Source: RPQJ01 sp963846885 (GTDB taxonomy: Bacteria; Pseudomonadota; Gammaproteobacteria; Steroidobacterales; Steroidobacteraceae). From it: a DNA stretch of 64,000 bases. Location of the stretch: contig CAWJXS010000020.1 of the NCBI GenBank assembly GCA_963846885.1, positions 124,001 through 188,000 on the forward strand, given 5' to 3'. This document shows positions 56,221 through 64,000 of this stretch, one piece after another. Each line of letters opens with the position of its first letter. Positions within the stretch are counted from its first letter, which is position 1. Position numbers and translations under genes: made by a program. The notes beneath the pieces were generated by a model. It did no database searches. It saw only the letters and a program-made list of their open reading frames with translations, and was not told the DNA's origin.

Positions 56221-58680
56221 TCAGCGGTGCACGACCTGCAGGATGCTGTTGCGGATCTGCTCGTGCAGCACGATCTGCGCGTCGGCGGCCACTGCCTCGA
56301 GGACCGCGGCATCGAACACGATGCGCTCCTCGTCCCCGACGGCGATGACCCGTCGCTCGCGCAGGCGCTCGATGAAGTTGCCGAACAGCGCGCGGTCGAA
56401 GAACTCAGGCGAGTTGAGTTCGTACAGCATCGCCATGCGTTGCGCCGTCAGCTGGCATTGGCGCTCGAGTGCATCCTGCGTCAGGCGACCGCTGCCGGCC
56501 CGCAGCAGCACCGAGATGGCAAGGTAATAGCGCTCGAGGATCGGCACCGTGATGCGCGCCAGCACGGACAACTGCACTGCTTCGCTCGCTTCTGCGGGAG
56601 GACGCCGCCATTCCTCGCGGTCGTCCGACGCCGTAAGCAACCCATGATTCAGCAGGTCCTCGAGCAGTTCGTCCAGCACGGCCGGCAGTTGGTCGTCGCG
56701 CCAGTGCAGGAAGTATTCGTCGGCCACGTATGGATAGACACGCCCCGCGAGACGCAGCAGGTCGGCGCGTCGCACGGATGCGTTGTTGAGAAACGCACAT
56801 GCCAGCAGCGAGGGCATCAACAGCAGGTGCAGCACGTTGTTGCGGTAGTAGCCCGAGAGCACGGCCGTCGATTCGGTCATGCCGACGACGTCGCCGAGCG
56901 GGTGCTGCTGACGCTGCAGCATGCGCAACGATTCGCAGTGGCGGATGATCGACTGGCCGTCGAGCGGCGTCACCCAGACGCGCGGCGAGTACGGCGCCTG
57001 CCGCATGAGCGATGCGTACAGCTCGAGCTGCCGCGCGAGATCTCCCTCACCCATGCGCTGGCGCGGCGTGGCAAGCAGCACCGTGCCGATGAGGTTGACC
57101 GGCGTGACGCAGGCCGCGGCATTGATCCGCTGCATGATGCGATGCGCCAGGTCGGCACACAGCGGCGGGAGCCAGGCCGGCTTGTCCTCGGTCACTGGCT
57201 GCGACCGGCTCCAGTCGGGCACGTGACTGGCGAGGAGATCGTCGAGCGGCAACGGCTCGCCGAAGCTCACGTAGACCTTGCCGAAGCGGCTGCGCAGTTC
57301 CGGCAGCGTGCGCAGCATGCCAAGAATGGATTCCTTCTGCTTTGGCCGGCCCGAAAGCTCGCCCACGTAGGTACGCGCCTCGACCAGGCGTTCGTAACCG
57401 AAGTAAATCGGCACGAAGACCACTGGGCGAACCGGGTTGCGCACGTACGCGCGCACCGTCATTGCCAGCATGCCTGTCTTGGGCTTGAGCAGGCGACCCG
57501 TGCGGCTGCGGCCGCCTTCGATGAAGTACTCCAGCGAATGACCGCGCGCCATGATCGTGCCCAGGTAGCGCGAGAAAACCGCAGAGTACGTGGCGTTGCC
57601 ACCGAAACTGCGACGCAGGAAGAACGCGCCGCCACGCCGCAGAAACGAGCCGATCACGGGCATGTTCAGGTTCACGCCTGCCGCGATGTGCGGCACCGCA
57701 TATCCCTTCTGGTAGATCACGTACGACAGCAGCAGGTAGTCCATGTGGCTGCGGTGACAGGGCACGTAGACGATCTCGCTGCCTTCGTCCACCGACTGCA
57801 GGCTGGAGAAGTTGGCGAGTTCGACGCCGTCGTACAGCCGGTTCCACAACCGCCCGAGCAGGCCCGACATGAACACCACGAAGGCGTGCGAGTAGTTCGC
57901 CGCGATCTCGTACGCATAGCCGCGCGCCACCTTGAGGGCGTCGCGCCGCGATACCTGTCGTTCACGGGCTTCGGCCCGCACGGCGGCGCGCACTGCATGC
58001 GTGCGCAGCACCTCGGCCACGATCGTGCGCCGATGTGACAGGTCGGGTCCGATCGTCGCCGCGCGCTGGTTGCGGAACTGCACGCGCAGTTGCCGCCAGA
58101 GCCGGCGCGGACCGCGTGGCATGCCGCGCGTCTCCATGAGCGTTGGTTGCAGCGCCATGGGCTCGCCGATCAGCACCAGCAGGTTGCGCCCGTTGATCAG
58201 CAGGGAGAGGAACTTGCGGAACCGTCCGCCGAGGTCCCAGTCGTCCGCGACAGCCAGGCGCAACCACGTGCGCTCGCGGTCGGGCGCGCGGCCCCAGAAC
58301 AGGCTGACCGGGATCAGCTCCGGATTGAAGGCCATGTCCGTGCCGGCTGCGTTGGTCAGTACCCGGAGTGCGTCCGGCATGCGACGGTCGATGCGCTGGC
58401 CGAAGAGTCCCGTGCGACGCTCGAGGAACAGCAGGGAACTGGGCAACAGCGCATTGGGGCCGACCGGTGCGCGCGGATCCGGCAGCCCGCGCTCACGGCA
58501 CACGTACTCGAGCACGGCCAGGTCGATGACGCTGCGCTTCTCGAGCGCGTACACCCGCACGCCGTCGGCGGTGGACCGGTTCCTGGCGTCGTCGGGCAGC
58601 ACGGACGGGCGGACCCACAGGGCAACCAGCCAACGGACGATGGGCAATGCCAGCCGCTCGAAGGCGGTGTAGTCGCTCAT
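56221..58680 (-). CDS. plsB: glycerol-3-phosphate 1-O-acyltransferase PlsB
   Basis: An 819-residue inner-membrane enzyme that puts the first acyl chain on glycerol-3-phosphate (E. coli 807). Acyltransferase motifs: HRSHMDYLLLSY (HxxxxD), GGAFFLRRSFGG, FIEGGRSRTGRLLKPKTGML and VPIYFGYERLVE. Ends in VLHEQIRNSILQVVHR. Upstream by 2 bases is a methyltransferase gene. Confidence 0.97.
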   Translation of the reverse strand: MSDYTAFERLALPIVRWLVALWVRPSVLPDDARNRSTADGVRVYALEKRSVIDLAVLEYVCRERGLPDPRAPVGPNALLPSSLLFLERRTGLFGQRIDRRMPDALRVLTNAAGTDMAFNPELIPVSLFWGRAPDRERTWLRLAVADDWDLGGRFRKFLSLLINGRNLLVLIGEPMALQPTLMETRGMPRGPRRLWRQLRVQFRNQRAATIGPDLSHRRTIVAEVLRTHAVRAAVRAEARERQVSRRDALKVARGYAYEIAANYSHAFVVFMSGLLGRLWNRLYDGVELANFSSLQSVDEGSEIVYVPCHRSHMDYLLLSYVIYQKGYAVPHIAAGVNLNMPVIGSFLRRGGAFFLRRSFGGNATYSAVFSRYLGTIMARGHSLEYFIEGGRSRTGRLLKPKTGMLAMTVRAYVRNPVRPVVFVPIYFGYERLVEARTYVGELSGRPKQKESILGMLRTLPELRSRFGKVYVSFGEPLPLDDLLASHVPDWSRSQPVTEDKPAWLPPLCADLAHRIMQRINAAACVTPVNLIGTVLLATPRQRMGEGDLARQLELYASLMRQAPYSPRVWVTPLDGQSIIRHCESLRMLQRQQHPLGDVVGMTESTAVLSGYYRNNVLHLLLMPSLLACAFLNNASVRRADLLRLAGRVYPYVADEYFLHWRDDQLPAVLDELLEDLLNHGLLTASDDREEWRRPPAEASEAVQLSVLARITVPILERYYLAISVLLRAGSGRLTQDALERQCQLTAQRMAMLYELNSPEFFDRALFGNFIERLRERRVIAVGDEERIVFDAAVLEAVAADAQIVLHEQIRNSILQVVHR

Positions 58681-58682
58681 CG

Positions 58683-59348
58683 CTACGGCAAGCGCCCTGT
58701 GACGAGCAGATGCCGATCCGATACGGTCCGCACCTGCAGTCCGGCCAGGCCACAGGCCCGCAGTTGCCCGCGAATTTCGTCAGGCTCGAAAGCCGCGCAG
58801 AGCGATGCGAAGAAGTCCGCCCGCAGCACCTCCGGCTCGTTTGCCGCGTACTGATCGACGATGGCCTGGGCAGCCGCCTGCGACGGCGGGCGGAACAGGT
58901 CCATCACCAGCACACCGGCGCCGGGCACACCCGCTTCACGTACCGCTTCCCAGAACACGGCCGGATCGTGCAGGTGGTGCAGCAGGCTGTTGCTGACGAC
59001 CGCGTCGTACCCTGCCAGCGGCAACGAGGCGCCTGGCAGCAGACCCTGGATGAACTGCACACGGCCGCCGAACTGCGGCGCGGCATGCAAGGCTTCGCTG
59101 GCAAACTGCAGCATGGCCGCCGAACCGTCGATGCCGTGGACGGTAAGGCCCGTGCGCCGCGCGGCCAGCCGCAGCACGATGTCGCCGGGCCCGCAGCCCA
59201 GGTCGAGGACCGCGCCCTGCTGCAGTTCTGGAAACTCGGCCTCGAAGCAATCGACGAAGCGCTGGTTGGGCTCGGCAAAATCAGCCTGTGCGTAGGCGCG
59301 GGCCTGCTCGGCCTCGTCCATCAGTTCGGGTTCGGGGATGCGCTGCAT
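58683..59348 (-). CDS. class I SAM-dependent methyltransferase
   Basis: A 221-residue methyltransferase. Motif I AVLDLGCGPGDIVLRLA, GIDGSAAMLQFAS, YDAVVSNSLLHHLHD and VMDLFRPPSQAA. The substrate is unknown; the layout is UbiE/arsenite-methyltransferase-like. The last gene position before plsB suggests co-transcription. Confidence 0.85.
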   Translation of the reverse strand: MQRIPEPELMDEAEQARAYAQADFAEPNQRFVDCFEAEFPELQQGAVLDLGCGPGDIVLRLAARRTGLTVHGIDGSAAMLQFASEALHAAPQFGGRVQFIQGLLPGASLPLAGYDAVVSNSLLHHLHDPAVFWEAVREAGVPGAGVLVMDLFRPPSQAAAQAIVDQYAANEPEVLRADFFASLCAAFEPDEIRGQLRACGLAGLQVRTVSDRHLLVTGRLP

Positions 59349-59385
59349 CGGATGCTCCGCCGCGGGGCGAGGGTCGGTCGGCGGC

Positions 59386-59664
59386 TTATTCTTCGTCGAC
59401 TGCCGTTTCGTCGCCCGACGCTTCCATGGCCTGGTCGAGGTCGTCCTTGCGGCCGAGGGTCAGGTCCTCGACACCCCGCGCGCGGTCCTGGGTCTGGATC
59501 ATGTCGTCCAGGACCGTGGCGTCAGTGTCGCGGCCCAGGGCCTCATCTTCCGCCTGCTCGGCAGCTTCCGTGGCTTCGTCCACCGGTGCGGGCGAACCGC
59601 CGCCGCACGCGGCAAGCATGAATAACGCGCACGCGGCGAGGGACGTTTTGAAGGCAGCTGGCAT
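59386..59664 (-). CDS. small acidic lipoprotein
   Basis: A 92-residue lipoprotein with lipobox LAAC (MPAAFKTSLAACALFMLAAC) and a very acidic body (DEATEAAEQAEDEALGRDTD, ASGDETAVDEE). No family recognised. 37 bases upstream of the methyltransferase gene. Confidence 0.6.
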   Translation of the reverse strand: MPAAFKTSLAACALFMLAACGGGSPAPVDEATEAAEQAEDEALGRDTDATVLDDMIQTQDRARGVEDLTLGRKDDLDQAMEASGDETAVDEE

Positions 59665-59702
59665 GACGGTTCCCCGGGGCTTGGGCCCGGGCCGGGATTC
59701 TA

Positions 59703-59893
59703 GCGGATAGAGAGGGTGGGAAGGGGGAGGAAGGGGTAAGGAGGACTAGGAAGGCTAGACGGAATGCAGCGTCGAGATCGATGGATTTTCGGAGTCCTGA
59801 GGCTGGCTATTCGAATACGCGCCTGCGCGTCCGGGCAACTTCCGGTCCTTCCGTCCAAGGAGGCGTTGGGCTTCCTGCCCTTCCCGCCCTTCC
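59703..59893. repeat. purine-rich/pyrimidine-rich bounded intergenic element
   Basis: Gene-free stretch with GGGAAGGGGGAGGAAGGGG at its left end and CTTCCTGCCCTTCCCGCCC at its right end, imperfectly complementary. Inside are short blocks (GGATTTTCGGAG, ATTCGAATACGCGC, AACTTCCGGTCC) resembling parts of the element at 33745-33957 (GATTTTCGAA, CACTTCCGG). A dispersed-repeat relationship is inferred, not proven. Confidence 0.5.
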
Positions 59894-60406
59894 TCAAAGA
59901 AACTCGTCGATCTGGAACAGGAAGTACGCGAAGTAGTGGTTGATGGCCCGGATCTGGTCCAGCAGCCGATGGTCGGAGTCGACGACGTGCAGCGTCGCCT
60001 TCTGTTCCTTGGCGAACCGGTAGCTGTTGTCGACGGGAATCACTTCGTCGCGCCAGCCGTGGATGATGGTCGTCGGACAATGTGCGGGGCGTGGGCTGAA
60101 TTTCTCGTACCCCGGCATGTAAAGCGCCGGTGCCAGCAGGAACATGCCGCGGGCCTGCAGCAGCGAAGAGCCCGCCACCGAAACGTAACCACCCATGCTC
60201 GAGCCGACCAGCACCAGCGAACCGCGCAGATCCTTGCAGAATGCGAGCAGGCGGGTGACGCGCGCCTGCGGATCGTCGATGCCGCGGTAGTCGACGGACT
60301 CCACGTGGAATCCTTCCTCGCGCGCGATTTCGGCCATGGCCGCAATCTTGCTGCCCCAGGGTTCGCTATCCTTGCCGTGCGAGAAAACGACGTAGCGCTC
60401 GGTCAT
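59894..60406 (-). CDS. alpha/beta hydrolase, YqiA-like
   Basis: A 170-residue esterase-like protein. Nucleophile Ser in LVLVGSSMGGYVS, Asp in IIHGWRDEVIP, His in VVDSDHRLLDQ form the expected triad. FSHGKDSEPWGSKI near the start is typical of small YqiA/YcfP-type hydrolases. Substrate unknown. Confidence 0.82.
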   Translation of the reverse strand: MTERYVVFSHGKDSEPWGSKIAAMAEIAREEGFHVESVDYRGIDDPQARVTRLLAFCKDLRGSLVLVGSSMGGYVSVAGSSLLQARGMFLLAPALYMPGYEKFSPRPAHCPTTIIHGWRDEVIPVDNSYRFAKEQKATLHVVDSDHRLLDQIRAINHYFAYFLFQIDEFL

Positions 60407-60475
60407 GCGGGCAGTGCTCCAGTCAGCATGACTGCATCATAAGGCGTACCGCGCCACGATTTCGCGGCGTGAGTC

Positions 60476-60889
60476 TCATTCACCTGACCATAATAATTGG
60501 TCCAGATCGCCCATGGCAGCGCCCCAGCCGTGCCGCGTCAGATCCACCCTGCCCCGCGAGGCATCGACCTCCTCATCGCGCAGGCGCGCGATCTGGCGGT
60601 CCCGCGCGGACGAACCCGGGGGAAATGCGATGCGTCCACCCGCCGCGACCACGCGCTGCCAGGGCACGCCACTGTCGTCGGGCAAACCCGCGAGCACCTT
60701 GCCGACGAGTCGCGCCTGCCGCGGCAAACCCGCCCGGGCAGCCACAGCACCGTAGGTTGAAACCCGGCCGCGGGGAACCTGCCGCACCACGGCCAGGATG
60801 GCCGCCGTGCGCTGCGCCCGGGCATCGACTGCGGCGTTTGCAGCCGGCGGCACGCGCCGGGACTCCGGTGGACGGGACGATCTGCGCAT
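60476..60889 (-). CDS. alkyltransferase-like (ATL) DNA-binding protein
   Basis: A 137-residue protein with the DNA-binding fold of O6-methylguanine methyltransferases: VVRQVPRGRVSTYGAVAARA and LPRQARLVGKVLAGL. The active-site segment reads VPWQRVVAAGGRI, with Trp in place of the alkyl-accepting Cys of PCHRV. Proteins of this kind bind alkylated DNA and flag it for nucleotide excision repair. Divergent from the oxoprolinase gene. Confidence 0.9.
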   Translation of the reverse strand: MRRSSRPPESRRVPPAANAAVDARAQRTAAILAVVRQVPRGRVSTYGAVAARAGLPRQARLVGKVLAGLPDDSGVPWQRVVAAGGRIAFPPGSSARDRQIARLRDEEVDASRGRVDLTRHGWGAAMGDLDQLLWSGE

Positions 60890-60995
60890 GACGCGACGAA
60901 TGATGCCACGTCACTCGAATCCCGGCTCCGCGCGCTTGCAGCCGGTGATCTGACAGAATGATTCATCGTGATGTTTTCCAGCGGGTGGGTTGCGA

Positions 60996-63900
60996 TTGCC
61001 GAACACTGACGCTCGTGCACTGGATGGATGGCACTTCGCGATCGATCGCGGCGGCACGTTCACCGACGTCGTCGGCGTCGCGCCGGATGGCGTGCTGCAC
61101 TCGTGCAAGGTGCTTTCGCGCGATCCGCACCGCCCTGCCGACCCCGCCCTGCGCGGCATCCAGGCCTTGCTCGACCGGCACGGCGCGGCTGGCGGTCGCC
61201 ACGTGCGCTCCGTCCGGCTCGGCACCACCGTCGCCACCAATGCCTTGCTCGAACGGACCGGGGCCGCGACGCTGCTGGTGACGTCGCAGGGAATGCGCGA
61301 CGCGCTGCTGCTCGGCTACCAGGAAAGGCCCGACATCTTCGCCCGCGCGATCCGCAAGCCGCCGCCGCTGTACGCGCAGGTGGTGGAATTGCCGGAGCGC
61401 GTGACTGCGGAGGGCGAGGTGCTGGTGCCGCTCGACGAGTCAGCGCTCGGCACCGCGTTGGCCACTGCCCGTGCCGCGGGCATCGAAGCGGTCGCCATTT
61501 GCTTCATGCACGGCTTCCGGCACCCGGCGCACGAGGCGCGTGCCGCGGCGATTGCGCGGGAAGCGGGCTTCGCCGAGGTGATCGCCTCGCACGTCGCCGC
61601 GCCACTGCTCGGCTTCATTGCCCGCGGCGACACGACCGTCGCCGATGCCTACCTCTCGCCGGTGCTGTTGCGCTACACGGAAAATTTCCAGCGCAGCCTG
61701 CGCGAGGCCTACGGTGACGTCGCCGTGACGTTCATGCAGAGCAACGGCGGACTGGTCGATGCGGACGGCTTCCGCGGCGTGAACGGCGTGCTGTCCGGCC
61801 CCGCGGGCGGCGTGGTCGGCATGATCGCAGCTGGCAGCGTCGCCGGCGCACGGCGCCTGATCGGTTTCGACATGGGTGGCACGTCGACCGACGTCAGCAT
61901 CAGCACGGGCGAGATCCCGCGCCGATTTGCAGCCGAGATCGACGGCGTCCGCCTGCAGGCACCCGTGGTCGACATCACTACCATCGCCGCGGGCGGCGGC
62001 TCCGTCCTGCGCTTTGCCGATGGACGCCTGCAGGTGGGCCCTGCCTCGGCTGGCGCCGACCCGGGGCCAGCCTGCTATCGACGCGGGGGCCCGGCGACGA
62101 TCACCGACTGCAACGTCGTGCTCGGCCGCATTCCACCCGCGCATTTCCCGCAGGTCTTCGGCCCCGCGGGCAACGAACCCATCGATCCCGGCGCGGCCCG
62201 CTCGCGTATCGCGGAACTCGCGGTAACCGCGCGCACCGAGGCCGGCCTCGACTACACGGTGGAGACGCTCGCCGCAGCCTTCCTGCAGGTGGCTTGCTCA
62301 CGCATGGCCAACGCCATCCGCGAGCTTGCCTTGCAGCATGGCGAAGACCCGGCGCGCTTCGGCCTGCTTTGCTTCGGCGGCGCGGCGGGCCAGCATGCCT
62401 GCGCGGTCGCCGACCTGCTCGGCGCAAGCGAAGTGCTGCTGCATCCGCTCGCGGGCGTCCTGTCGGCGTACGGCATCGGCCTGACGAGCCGGCGGGTGGT
62501 GCGCCGGCGCACGGTAGAACGCGCGCTCGATGCCCCGGGGCATGCGGCAAGCGAACAGGCGCTGGCAGCGCTCGGCAGGGACGCGAGTGACGAACTCCGG
62601 CGCCAGGAAGTGCCCGCGGCACGCATCGACCTGCAGGTGCGTGCCCATTTGCGCCTCGCCGGTTCCGACACCACCATCGAACTGCCGTGGCAGCCAGCCG
62701 CGCCGCTGCGCGCTGCATTTTTCGCCGCACACCGGCAGCTGTACGGGTTTGCGGACGAAGGCGCCGGCCTCGTCATCGCTGCAGTCATGACCGAAGCCAT
62801 CGAACGAGTCGAACCGGTCGTCACGACGACACAGGACGACCAGCGCGATCCCGCCTCCCCCTCGCCGAGCGCGGTGTCGGCTACGGTCTGGATCGACGGC
62901 GCCGCGCACGAAGTGCCCGTGCTTGCGCGCGCACAACTGCGCGTCGGCGATGCCGTGAGCGGTCCGGTCCTGCTGTGCGAAGACGGCGCAACCAGCTGGA
63001 TCGAGGCGGGCTGGTCAGGTCAGGTCGTCGCCGGGGGCCTGCTCGCCCTGCAGCGCATGACGACCTCACGCAACGCGGCGCAGACTGACGAAGCGGCGGC
63101 GCTGCCAGACCCGATGCGGCTCGAACTATTCAACGCGCTGTTCATGCACGTGGCGGAGCAGATGGGCGCGGTGCTGCGCCAGACGGCGAGCTCCGTGAAC
63201 ATCAAGGAACGGCTCGATTTCTCCTGCGCCATCTTCGATGCCGACGCGAACCTCGTGGCCAATGCGCCGCACATGCCCGTGCACCTCGGATCGATGGGCG
63301 CGAGCGTCGAGGCCGTGCTCGATGCCCACGGTCACGACCTGCGGCCAGGCGACGCGTACCTCGTGAACTCGCCTTACGCGGGCGGCACGCACCTGCCCGA
63401 CATGACAGTGGTGTCGCCGGTGTTCGACGCGACGGGCGGACACGTGGAGTTCTTCACTGCCTCGCGCGCGCACCACGCGGATGTCGGCGGAATTGCGCCC
63501 GGATCGATGCCGCCCGACAGCGTGACGATCGCCGAGGAAGGAGCGTTGATCGCGCCACTGCTCATTCTGCGCAACGGCGTGCTGGACGAGCCGGGCTTGC
63601 GCGAGGCGTTCTGCAACACGCGTTGGCCGGCGCGCAATTTCGCGCAGAATCTCGCCGACTTGCGCGCGCAACTGGCGGCGAATGCGCGGGGCGAGCGAGA
63701 ACTGCAGCGTGCCGCGGAGGCGCACGGGCGCGGCACGCTGCTGGCCTACATGCGCCACGTCCAGGACAACGCCGAGCGCTGCGTGCGACGGGCCATCCGC
63801 CAGCTGCGCGACGGACGCTTCGAGTACGAGATGGACAACGGGCAGCGGCTGGTGGCACGCATAGCAGTCGACGTGACGGCCGGAACAGCCATCGTCGACT

Positions 63901-64000
63901 TCACCGGGACGTCGCCGCAGCAGGCCAACAATTTCAACGCCCCGCGCGCTGTCACCATCGCAGCGGTGCTGTACGTGTTCCGCACCCTCATCGATGAACC
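60996..64000 (+). CDS. 5-oxoprolinase, fused HyuA-HyuB type (partial)
   Basis: About 1000 residues are visible and the frame runs off the right edge. The N-terminal half is HyuA-like (HFAIDRGGTFTDVVGV, LGTTVATNALLERTG, FDMGGTSTDVSI, CFGGAAGQHACAVADLLG); the second half begins near 63110 with HyuB (FMHVAEQMGAVLRQTASSVN, VHLGSMGASV, YAGGTHLPDMTVVSPVF). Unlike separate hydantoinase subunits they are one chain, as in ATP-dependent 5-oxoprolinase. No ATG is in frame near the start; TTG 60996 or 60990 are candidates. Confidence 0.85.
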   Translation, partial: MPNTDARALDGWHFAIDRGGTFTDVVGVAPDGVLHSCKVLSRDPHRPADPALRGIQALLDRHGAAGGRHVRSVRLGTTVATNALLERTGAATLLVTSQGMRDALLLGYQERPDIFARAIRKPPPLYAQVVELPERVTAEGEVLVPLDESALGTALATARAAGIEAVAICFMHGFRHPAHEARAAAIAREAGFAEVIASHVAAPLLGFIARGDTTVADAYLSPVLLRYTENFQRSLREAYGDVAVTFMQSNGGLVDADGFRGVNGVLSGPAGGVVGMIAAGSVAGARRLIGFDMGGTSTDVSISTGEIPRRFAAEIDGVRLQAPVVDITTIAAGGGSVLRFADGRLQVGPASAGADPGPACYRRGGPATITDCNVVLGRIPPAHFPQVFGPAGNEPIDPGAARSRIAELAVTARTEAGLDYTVETLAAAFLQVACSRMANAIRELALQHGEDPARFGLLCFGGAAGQHACAVADLLGASEVLLHPLAGVLSAYGIGLTSRRVVRRRTVERALDAPGHAASEQALAALGRDASDELRRQEVPAARIDLQVRAHLRLAGSDTTIELPWQPAAPLRAAFFAAHRQLYGFADEGAGLVIAAVMTEAIERVEPVVTTTQDDQRDPASPSPSAVSATVWIDGAAHEVPVLARAQLRVGDAVSGPVLLCEDGATSWIEAGWSGQVVAGGLLALQRMTTSRNAAQTDEAAALPDPMRLELFNALFMHVAEQMGAVLRQTASSVNIKERLDFSCAIFDADANLVANAPHMPVHLGSMGASVEAVLDAHGHDLRPGDAYLVNSPYAGGTHLPDMTVVSPVFDATGGHVEFFTASRAHHADVGGIAPGSMPPDSVTIAEEGALIAPLLILRNGVLDEPGLREAFCNTRWPARNFAQNLADLRAQLAANARGERELQRAAEAHGRGTLLAYMRHVQDNAERCVRRAIRQLRDGRFEYEMDNGQRLVARIAVDVTAGTAIVDFTGTSPQQANNFNAPRAVTIAAVLYVFRTLIDE

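Noticed and set aside
56155..58038. 627-codon plus-strand ORF opposite plsB
   Set aside because: Antisense shadow of PlsB, low-complexity composition.
59700..60080. 126-codon minus ORF spanning the G-rich intergenic element
   Set aside because: Pyrimidine/proline-rich artefact overlapping the hydrolase gene in another frame.

Overview
The window is a high-GC chromosomal segment (roughly two-thirds G+C, judged by eye) from a gammaproteobacterium. Conserved gene orders point to the class: dsbD-tlpA-aroQ-accB-accC, prmA-(zinc-ribbon protein)-dusB-fis-purH-purD, trxA-rho beside rhlB, groES-groEL behind a CIRCE-like operator, and plsB. The style (many GTG starts, stop/start overlaps, Xanthomonadales/Steroidobacterales-like small proteins and intergenic hairpins) suggests a Xanthomonadales, Steroidobacterales or Nevskiales relative; this placement is inference. 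No rRNA, convincing tRNA, CRISPR array, transposase or prophage was seen.

Layout. 1-13.7 kb: a truncated DUF6165 gene, glnE (frameshifted), apt, a nitroreductase, small transporters (RarD, a short EamA protein), a MAPEG protein, a sulfotransferase-like gene divergent from a JmjC-type cupin, then a tightly coupled trio of tandem-GGDEF protein, SOUL heme-binding protein and NAD(P)-binding/DUF2867 protein. 13.8-22.1 kb: groESL with promoter, CIRCE-like operator and terminator; then dsbD (with a duplicated N-terminal domain), a TlpA-like thioredoxin, aroQ, accB and accC.

22.1-28.1 kb: an accessory block that splits the usual accC-prmA neighbourhood. It holds a soluble histidine kinase, a perfect 26-bp inverted repeat, and a five-gene, overlapping operon (type III polyketide synthase, methyltransferase, FAD oxidoreductase, acyl carrier protein, ketosynthase) likely to make a tailored polyketide or phenolic lipid. 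28.2-35.2 kb returns to the conserved prmA-dusB-fis-purH-purD row, with apparent frameshifts in prmA and in the zinc-ribbon gene. Behind purD lies a 0.5-kb non-coding stretch with two inverted copies of a two-hairpin structure that share identical loops but have diverged, still-paired stems; this is the most unusual structure in the window.

35.7-44.3 kb: a DMT exporter, rho, trxA, rhlB, a YrfG-like nucleotidase, cysQ, DUF3301 and YdcH-like proteins, an MscS channel and arfB. 44.5-56.1 kb: a stress/envelope island of small YqjD/YqjE/YqjK- and YeaQ-like proteins, an EgtD-like methyltransferase, hemerythrin, a sigma-54 activator, two stand-alone receiver proteins, a NarL-type regulator divergent from a kinase that seems to lack its ATP-binding motifs, a divergent superoxide dismutase, two lipoproteins (one behind a perfect sigma-54 promoter) and an AI-2E family permease. 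56.2-64 kb: plsB, a methyltransferase, a lipoprotein, an alpha/beta hydrolase, an alkyltransferase-like protein, and a fused 5-oxoprolinase cut by the window edge.
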